Of a stretch of DNA of 64,000 nucleotides, positions 35,048-43,856 are shown one piece after another. A program made the translations under genes and the position numbers. The stretch is taken from positions 5,086,001 to 5,150,000 of the forward strand of contig NZ_WIXO01000001.1 in NCBI RefSeq assembly GCF_009709575.1. Reading direction: 5' to 3'. Origin of the DNA: Streptomyces taklimakanensis (GTDB lineage Bacteria; Actinomycetota; Actinomycetes; Streptomycetales; Streptomycetaceae). Below the pieces are notes generated by a model that did not search any database, had not been told where the DNA came from, and saw nothing but the letters and a program-made list of their open reading frames with translations. How positions within the stretch are numbered: the first letter of the stretch is position 1; every line of letters begins with the position of its first letter.

Positions 35048-36741
35048 GCCCGACCAAGCCCCTCGTACTCCGGGGACGTCGCGGCCGGGACGGTGGCTCC
35101 GCGCCGGCCGCGACGCCCGCCGACACCGAGTACGTCCTGCGCCCCCGGCTCGCGCCGCACGTCGTGGTGCACGAGCCCGCCGAGGCCGGCACCCCGTGGA
35201 TCGTCCAGGCCGGCCAGAAGTACCTCCGGGTCGGGGCGGACATGGGCCGCCTGTTGGAGGCCCTGGACGGCGAGCGGGACCACGAGGGCCTGGCGCGGCG
35301 GCTGGGAGCGCCGTGGACGGCCTCCGACGTCGAGAAGGCCGTGGCGCAGCTCCAGCGGACGCGCCTGCTGGACGACGGGAGCGAGCACCGCCCCAAGGGC
35401 ACCTGGTTCAAGTACGTGCCCCCCATGACGCTGCAGTTCACCGTCCTCAAGCCGCAGTGGCTGCTGGACCGGATGATGCCGCTGATCGGACGGTTGGCCA
35501 CCCCAGCCGGGGCCGTGGCGGCCGCCGTCCTGGCCCTGGGCGGAGTGATCGCCCTGGCGCTGCAGACCCCCGCGCTGGCGCGGTCGCTGGGCGAGCCGCT
35601 GCCCATCGCCATCCTGTTCGCGGTCACGGCCGCGACGTTCGCCACCACCGGACTGCACGAGCTGGGCCACGGGGCGGCCCTGGCCTACTACGGCGGACGT
35701 CCCAGCCGCATGGGCTTCATGCTGTTCTACATGACGCCCGCCTTCTTCTGCGACGTGTCGGACGGCTGGCGGCTCCCGCGCAGGGAACAGCGCACCCGCA
35801 TCGCGTTGGCGGGCATCGTCGTCCAACTCGTCGTCGGCGGGACCGCCGCCGTCTCCGCGCTGGTCGTCGGCCGCGCCGGCGGGGCGTCGACGCTGTACGA
35901 CGCCATGGTGGTGTTCGCCGTCTCGACCTACGTCTCCGGCGTGCTCAACCTGGTGCCGTTCGTGAAGTTCGACGGCTACCTGGCCCTGATGAGCCACCTG
36001 GACATCTCCCACCTGCGGGACCGGGCGATGACCGACGCGCGGCGCGCCGTCGCCAGGGTCCTGTTCGGCGGCACCTACGCCCGCGAGCTCCCCCGGCTGC
36101 CCTGGGCCGTCCCGTTCGGGCTGGTCTGCATGGTCTTCCCGCTCTACCTGGTGGGCGTCGCCGCCACCCTGTGGGCGGACATCCTCCAGAGCCTGGGCGT
36201 GCTGGGCACGGTGCTGGTGGTCGCGGCCGTCTGCTACCTGCTGTACCGCCTCGGCCTCGGCGCCCGGCGGCTGCTGGAGGAGGCCCGGCGGGCCGGGGCG
36301 CGACCCTGGCGCACGGGCGTGGTCTCGGTCCTGATCGCCGCCGCCGTGATCGCCCTGACGGCGTTCGTCAAGGTGCCGTACACCGTCGTCGGCGGTTTCG
36401 TGCGGGACGGCGACCGGATCGAGCTGGTGCTGGCCGAGACCAGCGACGTGGACGTGATCGGGAAGGGCACGGAGGTCCGCCTCCAGCGGCGCGGCGTCGT
36501 GCTGCGCACCGATGTCGGCACCGGGGTCGTCACCGACGGCACCCCGCGGAGCGGGACCGCGCCGCTGTCGGCGTTCCTGCCGGTCCGGGAGGTCGACGAC
36601 CTGCCGATGCCGGTGGTGAGTTTCCCGCTGCGCGCGGAGGAGGCCCCGTCCGAGAACTACGGAATGGCCTACGTGGAGGTCGGCAGCCGTCCGGTGGGGG
36701 AGTGGTTGTTCCTCACCTACGTGGCGCCCACCTGGCGCTGA
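35044..36741 (+). CDS. M50 intramembrane metalloprotease with N-terminal RRE-like domain
   Basis: The 565-residue protein begins with a soluble domain of about 85 residues (roughly 28-112). Its pattern (RPRLAPHVVVHEP, then winged-helix-like sequence ending QRTRLLDD) resembles PqqD-type leader-recognition domains. Membrane segments follow, with the zinc motif HELGH (205-209) and the third-ligand region FVKFDGY (Asp310), as in M50 site-2 proteases. A C-terminal extracytoplasmic barrel-like domain comes after the last helix. Daptide clusters encode such a protease, which is expected to cut the leader during export. It is coupled to the permease by a 4-bp overlap. The RRE assignment is inferred from sequence only. 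Confidence 0.85.
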   Translation: MSPTKPLVLRGRRGRDGGSAPAATPADTEYVLRPRLAPHVVVHEPAEAGTPWIVQAGQKYLRVGADMGRLLEALDGERDHEGLARRLGAPWTASDVEKAVAQLQRTRLLDDGSEHRPKGTWFKYVPPMTLQFTVLKPQWLLDRMMPLIGRLATPAGAVAAAVLALGGVIALALQTPALARSLGEPLPIAILFAVTAATFATTGLHELGHGAALAYYGGRPSRMGFMLFYMTPAFFCDVSDGWRLPRREQRTRIALAGIVVQLVVGGTAAVSALVVGRAGGASTLYDAMVVFAVSTYVSGVLNLVPFVKFDGYLALMSHLDISHLRDRAMTDARRAVARVLFGGTYARELPRLPWAVPFGLVCMVFPLYLVGVAATLWADILQSLGVLGTVLVVAAVCYLLYRLGLGARRLLEEARRAGARPWRTGVVSVLIAAAVIALTAFVKVPYTVVGGFVRDGDRIELVLAETSDVDVIGKGTEVRLQRRGVVLRTDVGTGVVTDGTPRSGTAPLSAFLPVREVDDLPMPVVSFPLRAEEAPSENYGMAYVEVGSRPVGEWLFLTYVAPTWR

Positions 36742-36855
36742 CCCGGCGTCCCGCACCGGCGGCGGCGCCACCACACGACACACGAGCACCAGCACACCGC
36801 ACCGGCACGCGGTCGCCGTGACACGGCACACGAACCAGGGGGTTGGGTAGACACC

Positions 36856-39435
36856 ATGGACGTAGGAAAGCACCTGCGGTTCTGTCCGCCGGGCAGCCCG
36901 TTCTTCGACATGCCCGCCCGGGTGAACCCCGACGAGGGCGCCTTCCGGCAGGTCCACGAGGACCTGCCGCCGGGCTGGACGCGCGGGCAGGACACCGAGT
37001 GGGTGGGGGTCAACCCGCCCGACCTCGTCCTGCCGGAGCAGGGCTGGAAGATCCACGTCTCCGCCACCCCCGAGAACGCGCAGCGCGTCCTCGACATCAC
37101 CTGGAAGTACTGCGTCGCCGACGGCGTCGCCTTCAAGTTCCTCCGCGGCCTGCCCGTCCTGGAACACCGCAACGGCAAGTACGGGGACCGCAGCGCCAGC
37201 GGCAAGTTCATCACCGTCTACCCGCTGGACGAGAAGCACCTGGAGAGGATCCTCGGCGAGCTGGGCGACCTCCTGGACGGCGAGGAGGGCCCCTACATCC
37301 TCAGCGACCTGCGGTGGCGCTCCGGCCCGCTGTACGTGCGGTACGGCGGGTTCGTCCTGCGCACCGCGCGGACCCCCTCCGGCGAGACGGTGCACTGCAT
37401 CACCGACCCGCAGGGCCGCCTGGTCCCCGACCACCGGGGTCCGGGCTTCAGACCGCCGCAGTGGGTGACGATCCCCGCGTGCCTGGAGGAGGCGGTGGCC
37501 GCGCGCAACGCGGGCACCCTGGAGGACTTCCCCTACCGGGTCACCGGCGCCCTGCACTTCTCCAACGGCGGCGGCATCTACCGCGGCACGGACACCCGCA
37601 CGGGCGAGGAGGTCCTGCTGCGGGAGGCCCGCCCGTTCGCCGGCCTGGTGGAGGGTCGAGACGCCCTGTACCGCCAGCGCAGGGAGTACGAGGCGCTGCG
37701 GCGGCTGGCCGGACTGGACTGCGTCCCGCGCCTGATCGACTTCCGCAAGGGGCGCGAGCACTACTTCCTGGTGCGGGAGTACGTCCGCGGGGAACCGCTG
37801 GCCAAGGAGATGCTGCGCCGCAACCCGCTGGTGCGCGGCAGCCGGTCCGCCGAGGAGTACGCCGAGTACGCCGCGTGGGCCACGACCGTCCTGGACCACG
37901 TCGAGCGCGGTGTGGCGGCCATGCACGAGCGGGGCGTCGTCTTCGGCGACCTGCACCCCTCCAACATCCTCGTCCGCCCCGACGGCACCGTCGGCTTCAT
38001 CGACTTCGAGACGGCCGGACCGCCCCGGGAGGCGACCCACCAGGCCATGGGCGCGGCCGGGTTCACCGCGCCGGAGGGCTGCACCGGAGAGGACATCGAC
38101 CGCAACGCCCTGGGCTGCCTGCGGCTGGCGGTCTTCATCCCCCTGACCTCCCTGCTGCCCTGGGGGCCGCGGAAGGCCGCCGATCTGATCGACGCCGTCA
38201 CCGCGCGCTTCCCGGTCCCGGCCGACTACGCCGACCGGGTGCTGGCCGACCTGTGGAGCCCGCCTACCCCGGCCGGGGCCGGCGCGGCACCGTCCGGGTC
38301 CGGCGACCGGCGCGCGGGCGACCCGGACGCCTGGCCCGCCCTGCGCGCCGCGATCGGCGAGGGCATCCTCGCCTGCGCCACCCCGGAGCGGGAGGACCGC
38401 CTCTTCCCCGGCGATCCGGAACAGTTCTTCATCCCCGAGGGCGGCGTGAGCCTCGCCCACGGGGCGGCCGGGGTGCTGTGGTCCCTGGCGGAGGCCGGTG
38501 TGCCGGTGCCCGAGGAACACGCCGACTGGCTCGTCGCGGCCACCGACCGGCTGGACGGGCCCGGTCCGGGCTGCTACGACGGGCTGTGCGGCGTGGCCCT
38601 GGCCCTGGACCGACTGGGCCGGACGGAGACGGCCCTGGAGTACCTCTCCCGGATCGACGACGCCGCCCTGGAGGGGGCCGACGACTCGCTGCTGACCGGA
38701 GTGCCCGGTATCGGACTCACCCTGCTCCACCTGGCCCGGCGCACCGGCGACCGCGGGCTGCTGGACCGGGCCCTGCGGACCGCGTGCATCGTCACCGACC
38801 GGGCCGCCGGGCCGGACTCGCCGCGGGAGGGGGCGCCGTCGCGCTTCGGACTGCTGCGCGGCCCGGCCGGCGGCGCGCTGTTGCTGCTGCGGCTGTACGA
38901 GGAGACGGGGGACACCGCGCTCCTGGAGCACGCCGAGACCGCGCTGCGCACCGACCTCGCCCGTCTGGGATGGGTCCCCGACGCCCCGCTGCCCGAGGAC
39001 GCGCCCGGTCGGACACCGCTGCTCGGCATGGGATGCGCCGGTACCGGGATGGTGCTGCACGACCTGCTCCGCCACCGCCCGGACCCGGAGCTGGCGCGGG
39101 CCCGGGACACCGTCCGGGACCTGGCGGGACACCACTTCATCGCCCAGGGCGGGCTGTTCCACGGGCGCGCGGGCACGGTGCTGGCGCTGGGACACCTGGG
39201 AGCGGCCGACGGCGAGGGGGAGGAGCACGCCCGACGGCTGCGCCGGCACGCCGAGGACTTCGCGCTCCAGACCGTGCGGTACGAGGACCGGCCGGCCTTC
39301 CTCGGCCACGAGTCCCTGCGGATATCGGCCGACCTCGCCGGCGGCGGGGCGGGAGTCCTGCTGGCCCTGCGCGCCGCGCACGGGGAAGAGGGCGTCGGGC
39401 TGCCGTTCTTCGGGGGGAACGGAGCCGGCGCGTGA
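36856..39435 (+). CDS. Class III lanthipeptide synthetase (LanKC)
   Basis: The 859-residue protein has the three-part LanKC plan. An N-terminal lyase domain (about 1-220) contains KFITVYPLDEKHLERIL. A Ser/Thr kinase domain (about 225-470) has catalytic Asp365 and Asn370 in FGDLHPSNIL and metal-binding Asp383 in FIDFETA. A LanC-like domain (about 500-859) has repeated AHGAAGV, GVPGIGL, GPAGGAL, GMGCAGTGM, FHGRAGTV and GGGAGVL motifs. The LanC zinc triad is not intact, as usual in class III. It phosphorylates and eliminates Ser/Thr and may close rings onto Cys. No precursor nearby has Cys, so dehydration without rings, or a distant substrate, must be considered. Confidence 0.92.
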   Translation: MDVGKHLRFCPPGSPFFDMPARVNPDEGAFRQVHEDLPPGWTRGQDTEWVGVNPPDLVLPEQGWKIHVSATPENAQRVLDITWKYCVADGVAFKFLRGLPVLEHRNGKYGDRSASGKFITVYPLDEKHLERILGELGDLLDGEEGPYILSDLRWRSGPLYVRYGGFVLRTARTPSGETVHCITDPQGRLVPDHRGPGFRPPQWVTIPACLEEAVAARNAGTLEDFPYRVTGALHFSNGGGIYRGTDTRTGEEVLLREARPFAGLVEGRDALYRQRREYEALRRLAGLDCVPRLIDFRKGREHYFLVREYVRGEPLAKEMLRRNPLVRGSRSAEEYAEYAAWATTVLDHVERGVAAMHERGVVFGDLHPSNILVRPDGTVGFIDFETAGPPREATHQAMGAAGFTAPEGCTGEDIDRNALGCLRLAVFIPLTSLLPWGPRKAADLIDAVTARFPVPADYADRVLADLWSPPTPAGAGAAPSGSGDRRAGDPDAWPALRAAIGEGILACATPEREDRLFPGDPEQFFIPEGGVSLAHGAAGVLWSLAEAGVPVPEEHADWLVAATDRLDGPGPGCYDGLCGVALALDRLGRTETALEYLSRIDDAALEGADDSLLTGVPGIGLTLLHLARRTGDRGLLDRALRTACIVTDRAAGPDSPREGAPSRFGLLRGPAGGALLLLRLYEETGDTALLEHAETALRTDLARLGWVPDAPLPEDAPGRTPLLGMGCAGTGMVLHDLLRHRPDPELARARDTVRDLAGHHFIAQGGLFHGRAGTVLALGHLGAADGEGEEHARRLRRHAEDFALQTVRYEDRPAFLGHESLRISADLAGGGAGVLLALRAAHGEEGVGLPFFGGNGAGA

Positions 39436-40730
39436 TCGACTTCCTGGCCACCCTCCGACCGGACAACGGCCTGGCCGAACTGTTCGAGGTCCGGCCGCCG
39501 TCCCCGCCCGTCGACCTGATGTGGCGGGTCGTCGTCCGCATGGCCGCCGGGCGGCATGCCGACCGGCGCCCCGGTGAAGCCCTCACCCCGCGGGTGGTCG
39601 GGGCGTACGGGCACTCGCGCACCGACACCCTGGCCCGCGGCGTCGGTGAGGCCGTCGAGCGGTACGCCCTCTTCCCCGAGGGGGGCGCGCCGCCCGGCGC
39701 GGTCCGCGGCACCCTGCGCGAACTCGGCTCCCGCGCCCTGCCCTTCCACCGCCCCGACGTGGCACTGGGCGATCCCGACGCGGTCGACGAACCCCTGACC
39801 TGGTACCCCGCCCGCCGCTTGAGGGACGACGGCGAGGTGCTGGTCCCGGCCCCGCTGGTGGACTACCCCGACCACTCGGCGGAGGCCGGCGCCTTCGACC
39901 CCAGCCCCTCGGGAGCGGCCTCGGGACAGGGGGCGGAGATGGCGCTGCGCTCGGCGCTGCTGGAGACGGTGGAGCGCGACGCGTTCACCGTCGCCTGGGA
40001 GCGGCGGCTGCGGCTGCCCCGGGTGAGGGTGGACCTCGACGCCGCCGGTGACGTGCCGGGCGGGAAGGAGAACGCCCGACGGCGGAGCCTGCGGGCGCTG
40101 TGGCGCAAGGCCGAACAGGCCGGTCTGGTGCCCCTCGTCGCCGACCTGCCCACCGGGCTGCCCGGCATCACGTGCTCCGTGGGGGTGGTCCTGGACGAGA
40201 AACGCCCCGCCCCCCTGGCGACCGTGGGGTGCAATGCCACCGACGACCCGTGGTGGAGCATGTTGGGGGCCCTTCAGGAGGCCCTCCAGATCCGCTCGGT
40301 CGTGGTGAACTCCTGGGACGACCGGGAGCGCGGCCGGGCCCCGGCGGTCATCGCCAACGACGACGACAGGCTGCGGTACGTGGCCTCCGAGGACGGCCAC
40401 CGGTGCGTCTCCGAGTGGGTCGAGGGGTTCACCGGGACCCGCGAGCCCCGTCCCCGTGTCCAGGTCCCGACGGAGGAGATCGTCCGGTACCTCGTCGAGG
40501 ACGGTGCCGACCCGGTCGCCGTCGACCTCACCCACCGACTGCCCGCCCCGCTGCGGGAGATGGGCTGGGCCGCGATGAAGGTGATCACGGTGGGCTACCA
40601 GCCGCTCAGGCTGGTGGAGGACCACCCCTTCACCTGGAACGCCCACCGGCTGCGGACGGCACAGGCCCGCACCGGCTGCCCGGCCGGACCCGCCTCGCGG
40701 TGTCCGAGCCGACCCCACCCACTGCCGTGA
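39432..40730 (+). CDS. YcaO-domain protein with C-terminal PxPxP motif
   Basis: The 432-residue protein has YcaO ATP-binding elements: RGVGEAVERYALF (ExxER region), SGAASGQGAEMALRSALLE followed by VERDAFTVAW, and GALQEALQIR. The last five residues are PHPLP, matching the PxPxP tail known from azoline-forming YcaO cyclodehydratases. YcaO enzymes use ATP to activate peptide amides, giving azolines, amidines or thioamides. GTG 39432 overlaps the LanKC stop (GTGA). No E1-like or ocin-ThiF partner and no TfuA is encoded nearby. With Cys-free precursors, Ser/Thr-derived oxazolines would be the simplest product. A backbone role in this cluster is inferred from position. Confidence 0.88.
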   Translation: MIDFLATLRPDNGLAELFEVRPPSPPVDLMWRVVVRMAAGRHADRRPGEALTPRVVGAYGHSRTDTLARGVGEAVERYALFPEGGAPPGAVRGTLRELGSRALPFHRPDVALGDPDAVDEPLTWYPARRLRDDGEVLVPAPLVDYPDHSAEAGAFDPSPSGAASGQGAEMALRSALLETVERDAFTVAWERRLRLPRVRVDLDAAGDVPGGKENARRRSLRALWRKAEQAGLVPLVADLPTGLPGITCSVGVVLDEKRPAPLATVGCNATDDPWWSMLGALQEALQIRSVVVNSWDDRERGRAPAVIANDDDRLRYVASEDGHRCVSEWVEGFTGTREPRPRVQVPTEEIVRYLVEDGADPVAVDLTHRLPAPLREMGWAAMKVITVGYQPLRLVEDHPFTWNAHRLRTAQARTGCPAGPASRCPSRPHPLP

Positions 40731-40818
40731 ACACCGACGGCACCCCCCTCGGCACGACCCTCCGCACGGCCGTTCCCCACCCCGGGGGCCGGGAATCCGG
40801 AGCGGGAGGAGGCACTGT

Positions 40819-41886
40819 ATGAAGGCCCTGGTCCTGGCGGGCGGCAGCGGCACGCGGTTGCGCCCCATCACCCACACCTCCGCGAAGCAGCTCGTCCCGG
40901 TCGCCAACAAACCGGTCCTCTACTACGGACTGGAGTCCATCGCCGCGGCCGGGATCACCGAGGTCGGCGTCATCGTCGGCGCCACCGCGCCCGAGATCCG
41001 CGCCGCGGTCGGGGACGGGTCCCGGTTCGGTCTGCGCGTCACCTACATCCCCCAGGAGGCGCCGCTGGGCCTCGCGCACGCCGTACTGATCGCGCGCGAC
41101 TGGCTCGGTGACGACGACTTCGTGATGTACCTGGGCGACAACTTCATCATCGGCGGCATCACCCCGCTCGTCGAGGAGTTCCGGAGCCGGCGCCCCGACG
41201 CCCGCATCCTCCTCACCCGGGTGAGCGACCCGACCGCGTTCGGCGTGGTGGAACTGGACGCCGACGGGCGGGTGGTGGCCCTGGAGGAGAAGCCGCGGTA
41301 CCCCAAGAGCGATCTGGCGCTGGTCGGCGTCTACCTGTTCACCCCCGCGGTGCACGCCGCGGTCCGCGCCATCACCCCCTCCGCCCGTGGCGAGCTGGAG
41401 ATCACCGACGCGCTGCAGTGGCTCGTCGACTCCGGGCACGACGTCCGCTGCACCCGGATCACCGGGTACTGGAAGGACACCGGCAACGTCGCCGACATGC
41501 TGGAGGTCAACCGCTCGGTGCTGGAGACCGCCGAGACCCGGGTGGAGGGCACCGTGGACGCGGAGTCGGAGCTGGTCGGCCCGGTCGTGGTCGGGCCGGG
41601 GGCGCGGATCGTCCGTTCTCGTATCATGGGGCCGGCGGCGATCGGCGCCGGTGCCACCGTCGTCGGTTCCGTCATCGGCCCGTACACCTCCATCGCCGAG
41701 GACTGCCGCGTCGTGGACAGCGAGATCGAGTACTCGATCGTCCTCCAGGGCGCCCGCATCGACGGGGTCGGACGGATCGAGGCGTCGCTCATCGGCCGTG
41801 AGGCCACCGTCACGCCCGCTCCGGCCACCCCCGCCGCGCACCGGCTCCTCCTCGGCGACCACAGCAAGGTCCAGATCCGCGCATGA
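40819..41886 (+). CDS. rmlA: Glucose-1-phosphate thymidylyltransferase (RmlA, long form)
   Basis: This enzyme makes dTDP-glucose from dTTP and glucose-1-phosphate. The 355-residue protein has the nucleotidyltransferase signature GGSGTRLRPITHTSAKQLV, LGDNFIIGG and VVALEEKPRYPKSDLA. A C-terminal left-handed beta-helix follows (GPVVVGPGARI, AAIGAGATVVGSVIGP), the longer StrD-like form common in antibiotic clusters. ATG 40819 follows GGGAGGAGG. It lies 88 bp after the YcaO gene and overlaps rmlB by 4 bp. It supplies the first step for the amino sugar made by the minus-strand operon. Confidence 0.95.
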   Translation: MKALVLAGGSGTRLRPITHTSAKQLVPVANKPVLYYGLESIAAAGITEVGVIVGATAPEIRAAVGDGSRFGLRVTYIPQEAPLGLAHAVLIARDWLGDDDFVMYLGDNFIIGGITPLVEEFRSRRPDARILLTRVSDPTAFGVVELDADGRVVALEEKPRYPKSDLALVGVYLFTPAVHAAVRAITPSARGELEITDALQWLVDSGHDVRCTRITGYWKDTGNVADMLEVNRSVLETAETRVEGTVDAESELVGPVVVGPGARIVRSRIMGPAAIGAGATVVGSVIGPYTSIAEDCRVVDSEIEYSIVLQGARIDGVGRIEASLIGREATVTPAPATPAAHRLLLGDHSKVQIRA

Positions 41887-42959
41887 CCACCCAGTCCGAC
41901 CGGCCCGACCGGTCCAGCCGCCCCACGAGGATCCTGGTCACGGGTGGGGCCGGCTTCATCGGCTCCACCTACGTCCGCGGCCTGCTCGCCCCGAACCGCG
42001 CCGACGTCACCGTCACGGTGCTGGACAAGCTGACCTACGCGGGCACGCTGCGGAACCTCGCCGCCGTGCGGGACGACCCGCGCCTGACCTTCGTCCACGG
42101 CGACATCTGCGACGCCGCCGTGGTGGACGGTCTGCTGGCCGGGCACGACCAGGTGGTGCACTTCGCGGCCGAGTCCCACGTGGACCGCTCCATAGCGGGC
42201 GGAACCGACTTCGTGCGGACCAACGCGCTCGGTACGCAGGTGCTCCTCGACGCCGCGGTGCGGCACGGCGTCGGCCCCTTCGTGCACGTCTCGACCGACG
42301 AGGTGTACGGCTCCATCGCGGAAGGATCCTGGGACGAGGAGCAGCCCCTGGCGCCCAACTCCCCCTACTCCGCCTCCAAGGCCTCCGCGGACCTGCTGGC
42401 CCGGGCCTACCACCGCACGTACGGCCTGGACGTGCGCGTCACCCGCTGCTCCAACAACTACGGGCCGCACCAGCACCCCGAGAAGCTCATCCCCCGCTTC
42501 GTGACCCGGCTGCTCGACGGGTTGGACGTGCCGCTGTACGGCGACGGGCGCAACGTCCGGGACTGGTTGCACGTGGAGGACCACTGCCGGGCCGTGGAAC
42601 TGGTCCGCACCCGGGGCCGTCCGGGCCGCACCTACAACATCGGGGGCGGCACCGAACTCACCAACCGGGAACTGACCGGACTCCTCCTGGAGGCCTGTGG
42701 GGCCGGGTGGGAACGGGTGAGGCGGGTGGCCGACCGCAAGGGCCACGACCTGCGCTACTCCGTCGACTGGACCCGGGCCCGGGAGGAGCTCGGCTACCGC
42801 CCCCGTGAGGACTTCGCCCGCGGGCTGGCCGAGACCGTCGCCTGGTACCGCGACCACCGCGACTGGTGGGAGGAGGCGCGCGGGGCCGCCCGGACGGAGG
42901 AGGGGAGCGGCGCGCCCGGTGGGGCCGCGACGCCCTCCTCCTCCGGGTGGAACCGGTGA
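41883..42959 (+). CDS. rmlB: dTDP-glucose 4,6-dehydratase (RmlB)
   Basis: This is an extended short-chain dehydrogenase of 358 residues that makes dTDP-4-keto-6-deoxyglucose using bound NAD. Features are the NAD motif TGGAGFIGSTY, HFAAESHVDRSI, the catalytic loop STDEVYG, and the YxxxK pair in SPYSASKASAD, followed by NNYGPHQHPEKLIPRF. It is coupled to rmlA. Its product is the substrate of the EvaA-type 2,3-dehydratase. The gene ends 22 bp from the convergent LuxR-type regulator. Confidence 0.95.
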   Translation: MTTQSDRPDRSSRPTRILVTGGAGFIGSTYVRGLLAPNRADVTVTVLDKLTYAGTLRNLAAVRDDPRLTFVHGDICDAAVVDGLLAGHDQVVHFAAESHVDRSIAGGTDFVRTNALGTQVLLDAAVRHGVGPFVHVSTDEVYGSIAEGSWDEEQPLAPNSPYSASKASADLLARAYHRTYGLDVRVTRCSNNYGPHQHPEKLIPRFVTRLLDGLDVPLYGDGRNVRDWLHVEDHCRAVELVRTRGRPGRTYNIGGGTELTNRELTGLLLEACGAGWERVRRVADRKGHDLRYSVDWTRAREELGYRPREDFARGLAETVAWYRDHRDWWEEARGAARTEEGSGAPGGAATPSSSGWNR

Positions 42960-42981
42960 CGGGGACCCGCGCCGTGCGGAG

Positions 42982-43593
42982 TCAGGCCACGGGACGCAAC
43001 GGCACGGAACCGCGCTTGTGCAGGACGACCGCCAGGTGCGCCCGGTCCCGGCATTCGAGTTTCCGCAGGGCGTTGGAGACGTGGAACTTCACCGTGCTGA
43101 CCCCGATGCAGAGTCGCATGGCTATTTCATTGTTGGAATATCCTTCGGCCACCAACAGGACGACGTCCTTTTCCCGCTGGGTCAGTCTGGCCTCGTCGAG
43201 TATTGACGCCCCCGGTGAAACCGGAGAAATATCCCGCGGCCCGCACAACACCATCAACGCCAGTTCCGGAGAAACCCACCCCCGTCCACCGAGTACCTCC
43301 CGCACGGCGGTGACGAACTCGTGGTCCGGGTCGTCCCGTCCCACCACTCCCGCGACCCGGTGCCGGAACGGTGAGTGCCAGAAAGGGTCGTCGACGCCGT
43401 CGACCAGGGCGATCGGTCGCGTTTCCGACACATTTCCCAGCGCCTCGACCTCGGCGACGACCACGTCCGCGGGCGCGGGTCCCTCCGGGACACTCGCCGG
43501 TGAATCGACCACTTCCCATTCCGTCGAACTCAGTACCCCCATGATTCTTCGGCGGATCGAAGGCGTGTTGATGACGAGTGCGACCCGTGTCAT
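42982..43593 (-). CDS. LuxR-family response regulator with degenerate receiver
   Basis: This is a 203-residue DNA-binding regulator. The C-terminal LuxR/NarL helix-turn-helix (about 137-195) is clear: LTQREKDVVLLVAEGYSNNEIA, then STVKFHVSNALRKL. The N-terminal domain resembles a receiver, but the usual phospho-acceptor stretch reads DVVVAEVEAL with no Asp at the expected place, so it probably does not work by normal phosphorylation. No histidine kinase is adjacent. It stands at the right end of the RiPP cluster and is likely its pathway-specific activator. It has AT-richer codons than its neighbours. Confidence 0.82.
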   Translation of the reverse strand: MTRVALVINTPSIRRRIMGVLSSTEWEVVDSPASVPEGPAPADVVVAEVEALGNVSETRPIALVDGVDDPFWHSPFRHRVAGVVGRDDPDHEFVTAVREVLGGRGWVSPELALMVLCGPRDISPVSPGASILDEARLTQREKDVVLLVAEGYSNNEIAMRLCIGVSTVKFHVSNALRKLECRDRAHLAVVLHKRGSVPLRPVA

Positions 43594-43856
43594 TTTTCCC
43601 CGATGTGCTCTGGTCTAGCAGGTTCCGTCCGCGGTGTGATCGGGGTTATTCGCCCCGACAATCCCCTCACCGCAGCGGATTCTTCAAGACGTTAACCTAC
43701 ACCTATGGGCTTGGGAAGCCGTGCGCAGTTTCGATCGTGACACGACGGCAGGGGGCGGGCGTCGGGCGCACGTCGCCGCCGGGGGAGGGGGCCCGCAGAG
43801 GGGAGGTCCGGTCGTGAGGCCCGGAGTCGTTCCGCCGTCGGCCCCGGCGGGGCCGG

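Noticed and set aside
35005..39381. A 1458-codon open frame on the minus strand across the protease and LanKC genes
   Set aside because: It is antisense to two genes with clear family motifs. Its own translation is Gly/Arg/Gln-rich without any domain, which is typical of antisense frames in very GC-rich DNA.
43706..43741. An 11-codon frame starting ATGGGCTTGGGA between the TetR and LuxR-type genes, considered as a leader peptide
   Set aside because: There is no ribosome site, and the nearest downstream gene on that strand is about 0.9 kb away, so a leader role is unlikely.
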